DNA of 64,000 bases. It comes from CAVQJU01 sp963729215. Lineage in GTDB: Bacteria > Acidobacteriota > Vicinamibacteria > Vicinamibacterales > CAVVIG01. Location: positions 496,001 to 560,000 of the forward strand of contig CAVSND010000023.1 in the NCBI GenBank assembly GCA_963729215.1, read 5' to 3'. Below the pieces are notes generated by a model. That model made no database searches, had not been told where the DNA came from, and was given only the letters and a program-made list of their open reading frames with translations. The position numbers and the translations under genes are program-made. This document shows, one piece after another, positions 37,237-47,423 of this stretch; position 1 is the first letter of the stretch; each line of letters starts with the position of its first letter.

Positions 37237-37330
37237 GGAACGCAGAACGTTAGAACGTAAAACGTAGAAGGCAAGAAACGGCTGAATCCCACTTTTCCCT
37301 TTACGTTTTACGTTTGCCGTTCTACGTTCG
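37237..37330. repeat. Opposed AACGTAG/CTACGTT heptamer arrays before atpZ
   Basis: Left arm: AGAACGT, TAGAACGT, AAAACGT, AGAAGGC. Right arm: CTTTACG, TTTTACG, TTTGCCG, TTCTACG. The arms can pair. The right arm ends eight bases before the atpZ ATG. Confidence 0.8.
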
Positions 37331-37337
37331 AGGCGCA

Positions 37338-37621
37338 ATGAGCGCTGAGCGCCGTTTCCCCGGCTGGGTTCGCTACTCCGGCGTCGGCCTCGAACTAGCC
37401 GGCGCCATCGGGGGGCTCGCCCTCGTGGGTACTGGATCGATGGGCACTACGGCACGAGGCCCTGGGGCATTCTGGGCGGTGTCGTGATCGGCATGGTTGG
37501 CGGCCTTTACAACCTGGTTCGCGAATCGCTCGATGCGGTGCGCGAGGCCAGAGCCGACGACGAGGTCGCGCGGAAGGACGCGGGCGCATCGACCGACGGG
37601 CGCGCCGACGGAGACAGGTAG
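37338..37621 (+). CDS. AtpZ-like F0F1 ATPase accessory membrane protein (frame-interrupted)
   Basis: Small protein with two hydrophobic helices, about 94 residues. The first frame reads FPGWVRYSGVGLELAGAIGG. One base is missing in the GGG at 37427-37429; with it restored the second frame reads YWIDGHYGTRPWGILGG and VVIGMVGGLYNLVRESLDAV. This is the AtpZ/AtpI pattern found before atpI and atpB. It may help c-ring assembly or magnesium uptake. As no uninterrupted frame spans it, it is easily missed. Confidence 0.72.
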
Positions 37622-37645
37622 CGTGACACGTCGTTGACGGGGAGC

Positions 37646-38008
37646 ATGCGGTACGTGCGTTTCCTGGGCCTGGCCGTCGCAGTCGTGATCGGGCTGTGCG
37701 CGATCGGGTGGATCCCGACGCAACGCCTGGCCGGTTCGGCCGCGATCGCCGCGATGGTGGCGGGGAATGTGATCAGCCTTCTGGCGGCCGCGCTGGCTGG
37801 CGGCCTGCTGATCGCTGTCGGTGCGGCCACCGCGGAAGCCCGCATGCAGCGCGGTTTCCTGGCGATGGTGGTCAGGCTGACCGTGGTTGTCGTGCTCGGG
37901 GCCGCGGCGGTGCTCAGCGGAGAGTTTGCGCGGGCGCCGTTGTTGTTGTGGATCGCGTTGGCCTACGTGGCGCTGCTTCCGCTCGAAGTGAGACTGGCGA
38001 TTTCATGA
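37646..38008 (+). CDS. AtpI-like small membrane protein
   Basis: A 120-residue protein with four hydrophobic segments (MRYVRFLGLAVAVVIGLCAI, VAGNVISLLAAALAGGLLIA, MVVRLTVVVVLGAAAVLSG, LLLWIALAYVALLPLEV). Position and topology fit the ATP synthase protein I role, although sequence similarity is weak. The ATG at 37646 follows GGGGAG, and the stop overlaps the atpB ATG as ATGA. Confidence 0.65.
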   Translation: MRYVRFLGLAVAVVIGLCAIGWIPTQRLAGSAAIAAMVAGNVISLLAAALAGGLLIAVGAATAEARMQRGFLAMVVRLTVVVVLGAAAVLSGEFARAPLLLWIALAYVALLPLEVRLAIS

Positions 38009-38907
38009 ACGCACAAGAACACGTCCCCGAACCGCACGCCGCCGAGCAGGAGAGCCCGCTCGAACACGTCGTTCAGCACCCGCTGATTCAGATTCCGGCT
38101 CCCGTCACCCCGCTGACCCCCGACGGCCGGATCACCGTGTTTTCCGATCAGATCGCGATGCTCGGGCTGGCCGCGGTGCTGCTGATCGCGTTCGTGCCGA
38201 TGCTGGTGAAGCGGCGGCGGTCGAAGGCGGGGGTCGAGGCGATGGTGCCGACGGGGGCTGCAAACACTCTCGAAGCGGTGTGCGACTACCTGCGCAAGGA
38301 AGTGGCCCAGCCGGTGCTGCTCGAGCACACCGATCGCTTCATCAAGTACATCTGGAGCGTGTTCTTCTTCGTGCTGACCGTGAACGTCCTCGGCCTGCTG
38401 CCGATTCCAGTCGTCTCCAAGCTTTTCGGCACTCACCTGGGCGGAACGGCGACCGGGAACATCTGGACGACCGCGACGCTCGCCCTCGTGACGATGATCA
38501 TGATGGTGGTGAACGGCCTGCGGCTCGGCGGGAAATCGTATATCGCGCATTTCTGTCCGGGTCCCCTCTGGCTGGCGCCGCTGCTCGTTCCCGTCGAGAT
38601 CATCGGCCTGATTGCCAAGATCTTCGCGCTCGCCGTTCGTCTTTTCGCCAACATGATTGCCGGGCATATCCTGCTCGCCGTGTTGCTGTCGTTCATCCTC
38701 GCCGCGGGAACGAAAAGCACCGGCCTCGGCCTGGGCGTCGGCACGCTCGTCGTCGCGGGAAGCGTCGCAATCAATTTTCTCGAGCTCTTCGTGGCGTTCC
38801 TGCAGGCGTTCATCTTCACGTTCCTGACGACGCTCTTCATCGCGATGTCGGTCGTGTTTCATCACGATGATCACCATGCCGAAGGACACCACGAGGCGGC
38901 GCACTAG
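38005..38907 (+). CDS. atpB: ATP synthase subunit a
   Basis: Proton-channel subunit, 300 residues. It has FIKYIWSVFFFVLTVNVLGL, IWTTATLALVTMIMMVVNGL, IIGLIAKIFALAVRLFANMI with the essential arginine, AGHILLAVLLSF and FLELFVAFLQAFIFTFLTTL. The tail is His-rich (HHDDHHAEGHHEAAH), which may bind metal. ATG 38005 overlaps the previous stop; the much longer open frame upstream is not coding. Confidence 0.94.
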   Translation: MNAQEHVPEPHAAEQESPLEHVVQHPLIQIPAPVTPLTPDGRITVFSDQIAMLGLAAVLLIAFVPMLVKRRRSKAGVEAMVPTGAANTLEAVCDYLRKEVAQPVLLEHTDRFIKYIWSVFFFVLTVNVLGLLPIPVVSKLFGTHLGGTATGNIWTTATLALVTMIMMVVNGLRLGGKSYIAHFCPGPLWLAPLLVPVEIIGLIAKIFALAVRLFANMIAGHILLAVLLSFILAAGTKSTGLGLGVGTLVVAGSVAINFLELFVAFLQAFIFTFLTTLFIAMSVVFHHDDHHAEGHHEAAH

Positions 38908-38935
38908 GAACGTAGAACGAAGAACGTAGAACGTA
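38908..38935 (+). repeat. Four GAACGTA heptamers after atpB
   Basis: GAACGTA, GAACGAA, GAACGTA, GAACGTA directly follow the atpB stop codon. The unit is the same as in the left arm of the array at 37237. Confidence 0.75.
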
Positions 38936-39045
38936 GAAAGTCGCCATGCCCGCAAGGTTCGGGGCGGATGCGGGCCGTGAGGCGTGACTGCGATGGCGAT
39001 CGGAGATGGCCGCTCCCCGGGCGGCATGTAGCGAAGGGAATGACC

Positions 39046-39390
39046 ATGGAACGTAAACAGGTTTACCGGCTGGCTGTCGGGATCGCAGCCGTCGGCGTCG
39101 CCATGCTGGCGATGCCGTCCGTCGTGTTCGCGCAGGAGGCCGCCGAGAAGGCGACGTTTCTGACGAGCCAGGGTGCGGCGTGGCTTGGCGGCGCCATCGG
39201 CGCCGGCCTCGCCATCATGGGCGGCGCGGCCGGCATCGGCCGGATCGGCGGATCGGCGGTCGAATCGATGGCGCGGCAGCCTGCCGCGGCCGGCCAGATC
39301 TCGACCGCAATGATCATCACCGCGGCCATGATCGAGGGCGCGACGCTGTTCGCGGTGGTCGTGGGCATGCTCGCGGTGCTGAAGGCGTAA
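39046..39390 (+). CDS. atpE: ATP synthase subunit c
   Basis: Rotor-ring subunit, 114 residues. After an N-terminal signal-like helix ending VVFAQEAAEK come the hairpin helices: LGGAIGAGLAIMGGAAGIGR, the loop ARQPAAAGQI and AMIEGATLFAVVVGML with the ion-binding glutamate. The long leader is also seen in c subunits of some other bacteria and may be cleaved. ATG 39046 was chosen because GAAGGGA lies seven bases upstream. I see no clear sodium-binding pattern, so protons are likely. Confidence 0.92.
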   Translation: MERKQVYRLAVGIAAVGVAMLAMPSVVFAQEAAEKATFLTSQGAAWLGGAIGAGLAIMGGAAGIGRIGGSAVESMARQPAAAGQISTAMIITAAMIEGATLFAVVVGMLAVLKA

Positions 39391-39409
39391 CAGGCTGCTG
39401 CGCAGCCTG
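39391..39409 (+). promoter_or_regulatory. RNA hairpin right after atpE
   Basis: CAGGCTGC and GCAGCCTG form a perfect eight-pair stem with a TGC loop, beginning on the base after the atpE stop. No T run follows. It may protect the atpE message end or reduce read-through to atpF. Confidence 0.5.
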
Positions 39410-39414
39410 AATGC

Positions 39415-39505
39415 GGAACGTAGAACGCGGAACGGAGAACAGTTCTCCGTTCTCCGTTTTCCGTCGTGTCTTTTACGTTTTCCGTTTTGCGTTTTCCGTT
39501 TCGGA
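39415..39505. repeat. Opposed heptamer arrays between atpE and atpF
   Basis: GGAACGT, AGAACGC, GGAACGG, AGAAC on the left and TTCTCCG, TTCTCCG, TTTTCCG, then TTTTCCG, TTTTGCG, TTTTCCG on the right. The centre ACGGAGAACAGTTCTCCGT is a near-perfect hairpin. Confidence 0.85.
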
Positions 39506-39515
39506 TGGAACTGCC

Positions 39516-40103
39516 ATGAAACAGCGATTGTTTGGAATTGCCATTCTGGCCTTGACCGTGCTCGCGCTTCCCGCGGCGGCGCAGGAGCACGAAGCCGTCG
39601 CATTGAGCCCGTTTGCCGGGGACCTCGGCAACGCCATCTGGACGCTCGTGATCTTCGTGATCGTCGTCGTCCTGCTCGGCAAGTTCGCGTGGGGCCCGGT
39701 GCTGGGGCTGCTCAAGCAGCGCGAGGAGTTCATCCACAAGTCGCTGTCGGACGCCAAACACGATCGCGACGAGGCTGAAGCCAGGCTGAAGGACTACGCG
39801 GCGAAGCTGCAGGGCGCGCAGGCGGAAGCCATGAAGATCATCGAGGAAGCCCGTCGCGACGGCGGACGGCTGCGCGACGAGCTCCGCGAACGCGCAAAGG
39901 CCGAGGCCGAGACGCTTGTCGCGAACGCCCAGCGGCAGATTCAGCTCGAGACCTCGCGCGCGCTGGGCCAGATTCGCCAGGAGGCGGTCGATCTGTCCGT
40001 GGCGATCGCGTCGAAGCTGCTGCAGCGAAATATTTCGAAAGAAGATAATGAAAAAATCATCGATGAGGCTCTGAGACAGATCGACACCACGCGATCGCAC
40101 TGA
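39516..40103 (+). CDS. atpF: ATP synthase subunit b
   Basis: Stator subunit of 195 residues. It has a cleavable-looking signal (FGIAILALTVLALPAAAQEH), then one membrane helix (IWTLVIFVIVVVLLGKFAWG) and a long charged coiled coil (SDAKHDRDEAEARLKDYAAK onward to the end). A signal before the membrane helix is seen in several acidobacterial b subunits as far as I recall. It is the last atp gene here: no delta, alpha, gamma, beta or epsilon gene follows. Confidence 0.9.
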   Translation: MKQRLFGIAILALTVLALPAAAQEHEAVALSPFAGDLGNAIWTLVIFVIVVVLLGKFAWGPVLGLLKQREEFIHKSLSDAKHDRDEAEARLKDYAAKLQGAQAEAMKIIEEARRDGGRLRDELRERAKAEAETLVANAQRQIQLETSRALGQIRQEAVDLSVAIASKLLQRNISKEDNEKIIDEALRQIDTTRSH

Positions 40104-40143
40104 ACGCAGCCGCTGCCTCATCAACACACCCCTTAGAAAAGAT

Positions 40144-40163
40144 CCGCGGAATTGAATCCGCGG
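40144..40163 (+). terminator. Hairpin after atpF
   Basis: CCGCGGA and TCCGCGG pair around ATTGAA, 41 bases after the atpF stop. There is no T run. It may be the operon end. Confidence 0.4.
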
Positions 40164-40277
40164 CGGTTCGTCCCTCGAACTTAGCAACTTAAAACGCCTT
40201 CCCCCCCAAGCATCCCCATGCCTCGCCGCTAGCATGGCCGGGTGGGGTTGTCCATGGCGTTCAAAGGAGCACAAGCA

Positions 40278-43248
40278 ATGCGAGTTCGAGATCTGTTCAT
40301 CGTCCTGTTGGTGGCGTTGTTCAGCAGCACGCTGTTTGCGCAGGAGACGACCGGAAAATTGCAGGGGCGAGTGGCCGACGCGCAGGGCCTGGCCGTGCCC
40401 GGCGTCACGGTGACGGCCAGCCGGACCGCAGGGAAACAAGACCGCAACGACAGACGCCGACGGGCGGTTTACCATCCCGTTCCTCACGCCTGGCGTCTAC
40501 GTCGTCCGCGCGCAGCTGCAGGGATTCAGGGCCTTCGAACAGGCCGGCGTCACCGTCGGCCTCGGCCAGACCGTTGACGTGCCGGTGAAGATGGAGGTCG
40601 GCGCCGTGGCCGAAACCGTCAACATCACGGCCGCGCCGCAAATCGTCGACACGACTTCGACGACAGTCGGTGCGGTCATTTCGAGCGACCTGCTCGAGAA
40701 CATCCCCGTCGGTCGGCGTCTCGCCGACACGCTGTATCTGGCTCCCGGGCACGAGCAGCAGCAGCACGGCCGGACACATGAATCCATCGATGTCCGGCGG
40801 AAGCGGGCTCGACAACCTGTATGTGATCGACGGCGTCAACGTCACGAGCACCGGCTACGGCGGCCTGGGCTCCTATTCGACAACATTCGGCTCGCTCGGA
40901 AACGCCACGCCGTTCGACTTCGTCAAGGAGGTTCAGGTCAAGACCGGCGGATATGACGCGGAATTCGGTCAGTCCACGGGCGGCGTCGTCAACGTCGTCA
41001 CCAAGAGCGGCTCGAACGACTTCCGGGGCTCGGTGTTCGGGTACACGCGGCCGGACAATCTGGAAGGGCACATGGACGCAGGTCCAGACGCCCAACGGCA
41101 CGGTTCAGACGCTCGGCTCTCACAACTACGACGCGGGCGCCTCGGGCGGCGGTCCGATCATCAGGAATCGACTGTTCTTTTTCGGCGCGATCGACCCCTC
41201 GCGCGATGTCCAGACGTATCAGGCGCCGGCGGGATTTCCGCTTCTGAGCCTCGGCGGCGTCGACCGCGTGCGCGATGCGACGCCGTACTCGGCGAAGGTC
41301 ACGTACCAGTTGAACAGCAGCCACCGAATCGACGCGTCGTTCTTCGGCGATCCGTCGAACGGCCTCGACGGGGCTCAGCGCCCGGGCGCGCTGCTGGGGA
41401 CGACCACGCAGCAGTTCAGCACGCTGGCGTATGGCGGACACAATCAGACCGTCCGCTACGACGGCGTGGTCTCGAGCCACTGGCTGGTGGAGGCGTACTA
41501 CTCGCGCGCGCTGAACAACATCAACGAGACTCCGGACGCGGACACGTGGCAGGTGAGGGATACCACCGTGACGCCGAACATCCGCTCGGGCGGGCTCGGC
41601 TTCTACGAGCCGGGCAATCACAGCTTGAACAACCAGTATGCCGTGAAGGCCACGAACATCCTCGGTAGTCACGAGGTCAAGTACGGCTTCGAATACGACC
41701 ACGCCAACTGGAACCAGTTGATCAGCTACACCGGTCCGACGTTCACCGCGCCGAACGGGCAGCAGACGGCGACAGGCGCCTCGATTCAGATCATCCCGGA
41801 CCCGAGCTACGGGCAGATCTATCGCGTGGTTCGCGGAAACTTCACGCCGGGCGCGTCAACGACGCAGAACTACCAGGACTTCTTTGTCCAGGACACCTGG
41901 CGGGTGGGGAGCCGGCTGACGGTGAACCCGGGCCTCAGATTCGAGCAGGAGACCCTCAACGGCAACGCGATCTCGGGTTTCAGCCTGGGGAACAACTGGG
42001 CGCCCAGGATCGGGGCCACGTTCGACCCGAACGGGGACGGGAAGACCAAGATCTACGGCAGCTACGGCCGGTTCTACGCCCGCGTGCCGAACGATCTCGC
42101 GGCGCGGTCGCTGTCGGCGGAGACGGGCATCAGCCTGGCCGACTACTTCGACGTCGGCCTGACCACGCCGATCCCCAACGGCGTCGTGGCCGGTCCGACG
42201 CCCGGAACGACGACTCACTTCATCACCAACGGCGCCACCGCGGGCGACACGATCGACCCCAACGCCAAGATGTCCTACATCAACGAGTACCTCTTCGGCG
42301 TCGAGCGTGAAATCATGCCGAACACGAGCCTCGGCATCCGCTACATCCACCGCGATATCGGGCGCATGCTCGAAGACGTGGCCAACTGTCCCTCGGCGGG
42401 AGCCTTTGTTCCGGAGACCGCGGATATCTGCGGCAACGTGTCGTACATCCTGACGAACCCGTCGAGCGCGACGCCGGTGAACGCGGCAGCCATCGCCGCA
42501 TTCCCCGCGTTTGCCGACGTGAGCTTTGCCGATCCGGTGCACACATACAACGCGGTTGAAGTGACGCTGAACCGGCGCATGTTTCACAACTGGTCGGGGA
42601 TGGCGTCATACACCTGGTCGCGCCTCCGCGGGAACTACGAAGGCTTCTATCGCGACGACAACGGCCAGTCGGATCCGGGAATTTCGTCGCTGTACGACTT
42701 TCCGCAGAACGATCCGACGTACACGGCCATCGGGGTGCCCCAGGACGGTTTCCAGGGAGACATCCGCTACCTCGGCGATCCGAACGGCATTCTCCCGCTC
42801 GACCGTCCCCACCACATCAAGCTGTTTGGTAACTACATGCTCGGGAACCTGAATCTCGGCGTCGGCATCAACGGCAGCTCGGGCGCGCCCCTCACGCCGC
42901 TCGCACCCAATCCGAACTACGGAAACGGCGGCGAAATTCCGACGGCGCCCCGCGGCTCGGGCATTCAGACCGTGGACGGCTTCATCACCCGCACACCGTT
43001 CACGACCCAGGTGGACTTCCAGGCAGCCTACAACCTCAAGATGGGCGGCGCGCGGCGGTTGACGCTCCTCGCCGATATTTTCAACTTGTTCGATCAGCAG
43101 ACGGTGCTCAACTACGACACCTGGACGTCGCTCACGTTCGGTGGTCCGGCGAATCCGAATTACGGTCAGCCGACGTCGCAGATCATCGCCGGGCCCGCAG
43201 ATCCAGGCGCCGCGGCAGATTCGTCTCGGCGCGCGTTTCCAGTTCTAG
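40278..43248 (+). CDS. TonB-dependent-receptor-like outer membrane protein 1 (frame-interrupted)
   Basis: An ~990-residue protein with a signal peptide (MRVRDLFIVLLVALFSSTLF), an N-terminal carboxypeptidase-regulatory domain (KLQGRVADAQGLAVPGVTVT), a plug-like domain (GGSGLDNLYVIDGVNVTSTG, TGGVVNVVTKSGSNDFRG) and a beta barrel ending APRQIRLGARFQF. Four frame changes occur, each explained by one extra G or C: 40421-40422, 40747-40749, 41066-41068 and 43194-43196. The true stop is then TAG 43246-43248. The paralogue downstream confirms the expected residues. It probably imports glycans or peptides. ATG 40278 follows AAAGGAG. Confidence 0.88.
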
Positions 43249-43267
43249 AATTCCGCGCTCCTCATCC

Positions 43268-43301
43268 GTGCGGGAAAACGGTTTGATCCGCTTTCCCGCA
43301 C
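43268..43301 (+). terminator. Hairpin after receptor 1
   Basis: GTGCGGGAAA and TTTCCCGCAC form a ten-pair stem starting 19 bases after the receptor stop. No T run follows. Confidence 0.5.
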
Positions 43302-43619
43302 GCGGCCTGCTCAAATCTCTTCTCGATCCGCCACGGAATTCCTCTGTTTCGCCGCCATGCCCGACCTTGTAAGACCCCTATTCGGTTTGTAAGAAATCGA
43401 AGACAAGGCGAATGCTGGGACAAAAAATACGCGAATTTGGATTTCATATCATTCGCGTCAGGAAAACTGCAATTAATCATGAAGTAACGTCGTTGTATCC
43501 CTGCAAAAAAGCGTTAGGATGCATTTGCAGGGTCCAATGTTTTGGGGGCTCACTGTCATGCTGTTTCTTTTTTGGCAATAGACGTATCCAAATAGAGACG
43601 CCTCAAAGGAGCACAAGTA
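43302..43619 (+). other. Gene-free AT-richer leader before receptor 2
   Basis: No credible gene is seen. It is clearly richer in A and T than its surroundings. A nine-pair hairpin (CCCTGCAAA with TTTGCAGGG) lies at 43499-43532. TTGTAT at 43493-43498 and TAGGAT at 43515-43520, 16 bases apart, could be a promoter that overlaps the hairpin. AAAGGA precedes the receptor ATG. Confidence 0.45.
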
Positions 43620-46607
43620 ATGCGAGTTCGACAATCTGGTCATACTTCTTGCGCTTGCGCTGTTCGTCAGTCGTCCTCTGGCCGCCCAGGAAACGACGGG
43701 AAAAATCCAGGGGCGCGTCGTGGACCCGCAAGGCCTGGCGGTTCCCGGTGCCACGGTGACCGCCACAGGTCCGCAGGGAAGCAAGACTGCGACGACCGAC
43801 ACCGATGGCAGATTCAACATTCCGTTTCTCACGCCGGGCGTCTACAGCGTGCGGGGTGAGCTGTCGGGGTTCAAGGCTCTGGAGCAGAAAGAGGTGACGG
43901 TCCGCGTCGGCGCGACGTCCGACGTGCCGCTCAAGCTCGAGGTTGGTGGCGTAACAGAAGTCGTGCAGGTGACCGGCGCAACCAGCGTCATCGACACCGC
44001 CTCCACCACCATCGGCGCCGTGATCAACACGGACGACCTGAGGTCGATTCCGGTCGGCCGCACGTTGGCCGCGACGCTGTATCTCACGCCCGGTGTCAGC
44101 AGTTCGGGAACGCTCGGCACTCAGAACCCGTCGATCTCCGGCGGCACGGGCCTCGAGAACCAGTACGTGGTGGACGGCACGAACGTGACCAACACCGGCT
44201 ACGGTGGCCTCGGGTCCTACTCGATCACGTTCGGATCGCTCGGAAACGCGACGCCGTATGACTTCATCAAAGAAATTCAGGTCAAGACCGGCGGATACGA
44301 GGCCGAGTTCGGGCAGGCGACAGGTGGAGTCGTGAACGTGATCACGAAGAGCGGCTCTAATCAGTTCCGTGGATCGGCCTTTGCCTATGCGGCGCCGAGC
44401 GGTCTTGAAAGCGGATGGACGCAGTATCAGGCGACCAACGGTTCTGTCAACACAGCCCTGACCAAGACCAGCGACGTGGGCATCGAGGCCGGCGGCCGCG
44501 TCGTCAAGGACCGCGTGTTCTTCTTTGGTGCGATCGATCCGGCCTGGCAGACGCGTACGTTCACCGCGCCTCCACCTTCCCGCTCGCCACCCTCGGCGAG
44601 GTGCCGCGCGACCGGCACACGACGGCGTATTCGGCGAAAGCGACCGTCCAGCTCAGCAACGGCCACAAGGTGGACGCGTCGTTCTTCGGCGATCCGTCGC
44701 ATGGCGACACAGGTCCCCAGCGAACCTCGTCCCTCCTGCGGACGACGACGTCGGGTTTCAGCACGCTGGACTACGGCGGTCATCAGCAAACCGTTCGCTA
44801 CGACGGCGTCCTGAGTTCCAGCTTCCTCCTGGAGGCCTCGTTCGCGCGTTCGCACAACACGATCAGCGAGCTGCCTTCCGTCAACACCTGGCAGGTTACC
44901 GACACGACCGTCACGCCCAACATCCTCAGCGGCGGTATCGGCAGCTATGAGCAGGGCAACGTCAGCAACAGCAAGCAGTGGGCGCTGAAGGCCACCAGCA
45001 TCAAGGGCGGCCATCAGATCAAGTACGGCGTCCAGTACGACGATGTGGGTTACCAGCAGCTCAACCAGCGCACGGGCCCGACGTTTCTGGCCGCGGACGG
45101 CCGCACGACCGCGACGGGCGCTTCGATTTCGATCATGCCGGACGTCACCTACGGGCGGATTTATCGCGTGACCCGTGCGAACTTCAACGTGTCTCGCGAC
45201 ATTCCCCAGACGTACCTCAACTTCTTCGCTCAGGACACGTGGAGGGTCGGCGACCGGCTGACGGTCAACCCGGGCATCCGGTACGAACAGGAGAAAATGT
45301 CAGGGACGATCATTCAAGACTGGCAGTTGAAGAACAACTGGGGTCCCCGGATCGGCGCGGCGTACGACCTGAGTGGCGACGGCAAGACGAAGCTGTACGG
45401 CAACTGGGGCCTCTTCTACGCGCGCATTCCGCTCGACCTCGCGGCCCGCGCCCTCTCCGCTGACGACGGCTTCACGCGTGGCGACTACTTCGACGCAAAT
45501 CTCACGCGTCCGATTGCGGCCGGCGTTGTCACACAGACCCCCGCCCAAGCGGCGTCTGGAACCTCCACCACACAACACTTCATCCTGGCGGGCATTGGCG
45601 CGGATACGATCGATCCGAACACCAAGCTCACCTACACGACCGAACTTGTCCTCGGTATCGAGCGTGAGATCATGCCGAAAACCACGCTCGGCGTCCGGTA
45701 AGTCCACCGCAACATGCCGCGTGTGCTGGAAGACGTAGCAAACTGCCCGATGGTCGCCTACGAACTGGCGGCTACAGCAGGCGTCTGCAGCAGCGTCGAT
45801 TACATCCTCACCAACCCGAGCAGCGCGACGCCAATCAATCCGGCGGCGGTCGCGCTCAACCCGGCGCTGGCTGCGGTCAAGTTCGACGACCCGGTCCACA
45901 ACTACGACGCGCTGGAGTTCACGATCAACCGGCGCGGCTCGAACTGGTCGGCGATGGGCTCGTACCGTTACTCGCGCCTGCGCGGCAACTTCGAGGGGTT
46001 CTACCGCGACGATAACGGCCAGTCCGACCCGGGCATCTCGTCGCTCTACGATTTCCCGACGAACGATCCCACCTTCACGTCGATCGGTGTCAAGCAGCTC
46101 GGTTACAGCGGCGACATTCGTTTCCTGGGTGACGCCAACGGCATCCTGCCGTTGGACCGGCCGAATCAGTTCAAGCTGAACGGCAACTACGTGTTGGTGA
46201 AGAACCTGAATCTCGGCGCCAACCTGAACCTGGTGTCGGGAAAGCCGCTGACACCGATGGCCGCGAACCCCAACTACTCGAGCAGGGGTGAGATTCCCGA
46301 GGCTGCCCGCGGCACGGGCGTTCAGACGATAGACGGGTTCATGACCCGCTCGCCGTTTGAAAGCCAGCTCGATTTTCAGGCGTCTTACGTCGTCAATCTG
46401 GGTACGAACAGACGGCTGACGTTTCTCGCGGACATGTTCAACCTGTTCAATGAAACGCGCATCACTTCGTATGATCAGAACACCCAGCTCGACTATCCCA
46501 ATGTCAACCCGGATTTGGGCAAGCCGGTCAACACCAATCTGAGCGGCACGCCGCCGCAGTTCCAGGCGCCGCGCAACATCCGTCTGGGCGTCCGGTTAGA
46601 GTTCTAG
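43620..46607 (+). pseudogene. TonB-dependent-receptor-like outer membrane protein 2, with frame changes and an in-frame stop
   Basis: A close paralogue of receptor 1 with the same order of domains: signal (restored as MRVRNLVILLALALF after one extra A near 43631), GKIQGRVVDPQGLAVPGATV, plug (GGTGLENQYVVDGTNVTNTG, TGGVVNVITKSGSNQFRG) and a barrel ending RNIRLGVRLEF. One base is missing near 44568-44572. At 45699-45701 TAA stands where the paralogue has a tyrosine codon (LGVR-stop-VHRN against LGIRYIHRD); the frame continues intact after it. It is followed by a strong terminator. Error or real decay cannot be told apart here. Confidence 0.85.
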
Positions 46608-46630
46608 TCGTTCGTTCGAGGTGCAAGAGG

Positions 46631-46657
46631 GGGGGCCACTTCGGTGGCCCCCTTTTT
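46631..46657 (+). terminator. Rho-independent terminator after receptor 2
   Basis: GGGGGCCAC, TTCG loop, GTGGCCCCC, then TTTTT: a perfect nine-pair stem with a stable tetraloop 23 bases after the receptor stop. Confidence 0.92.
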
Positions 46658-46675
46658 GTTTTCTGGAGATGACGA

Positions 46676-47422
46676 ATGACCGTCCGCACTATCCGTCTCG
46701 CCATCCTCGCCATCCTCGCCGTTCTCGCGAGCGCAGGCGTCAGTGCCCAGAAGATCGCTGACGAGCAGAGCCACCGTGAAGCCCTCGTTCATTTTCGATT
46801 GGGCCAGGAACTGATGTCGACGGAGCAATTCGGACAGGCGACAGAGGAATTCGCCAAGGCGATCGACCAGGATCCGCTGCTCTCACTCGCCCATTACCAG
46901 CTCGGACAGGCGAACATGAACCTGCAGCGTTACGTGAACGCGATCAACGCCTACAAGGATTGCATCGAGTCCGAGCGGCAGCTCTTCTCATTAAGGCAAA
47001 CGAACAAATTCGACGTCGACAAGCAGCGCGAGGACGAAATCCACGAGTTGAGGGCGATCCTCGATCAGGGGAAGGGCCGAGCACCGACGCTGCTGGGCCT
47101 GGAGCAGCGTTTGCGCGACCTGGAGACCCAGCGTAGCGCCGTGGCCGCGGGCGCGCCATTCCGGCCGCCGGCTCAGGCGCTTCTCGCGCTTGGCAGCGCC
47201 TACTTCCGTAACGGCGATCGCGATGCCGCCGAGGCGCAGTGGCGCGCGGCGATTGACGCCAACCCGAAGCTCGGCGAAGCCCACAACAACATCGCCGTGA
47301 TCTACATGCAGACCGGCCGCTACCAGCAGGCGATCGACGAGCTGGCGCTTGCCGAGAAGGCGGGCTTCAAGGTCAACCAGCAGTTCAAGGCAGACCTCAA
47401 GGAACGCGCAAAGAAGAAGTAG
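46676..47422 (+). CDS. Secreted TPR protein
   Basis: A 248-residue protein with a signal peptide (LAILAILAVLASAGVSAQ) and tetratricopeptide repeats: REALVHFRLGQELMSTEQFG, DPLLSLAHYQLGQANMNLQR, ALLALGSAYFRNGDRDAAEA and AHNNIAVIYMQTGRYQQAID. A charged linker with no clear repeat lies between the second and third. It is likely periplasmic and scaffolding. It lies just after the receptor terminator. Confidence 0.8.
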   Translation: MTVRTIRLAILAILAVLASAGVSAQKIADEQSHREALVHFRLGQELMSTEQFGQATEEFAKAIDQDPLLSLAHYQLGQANMNLQRYVNAINAYKDCIESERQLFSLRQTNKFDVDKQREDEIHELRAILDQGKGRAPTLLGLEQRLRDLETQRSAVAAGAPFRPPAQALLALGSAYFRNGDRDAAEAQWRAAIDANPKLGEAHNNIAVIYMQTGRYQQAIDELALAEKAGFKVNQQFKADLKERAKKK

Positions 47423-47423
47423 A

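Noticed and set aside
35725..37338. Long minus-strand frame opposite nuoN
   Set aside because: Charge-rich shadow translation of nuoN with no family pattern.
43302..43619. Horizontally acquired insert between the receptors
   Set aside because: It is AT-rich, but there are no repeats at its ends, no integrase or transposase and no target duplication; a long leader is enough to explain it.
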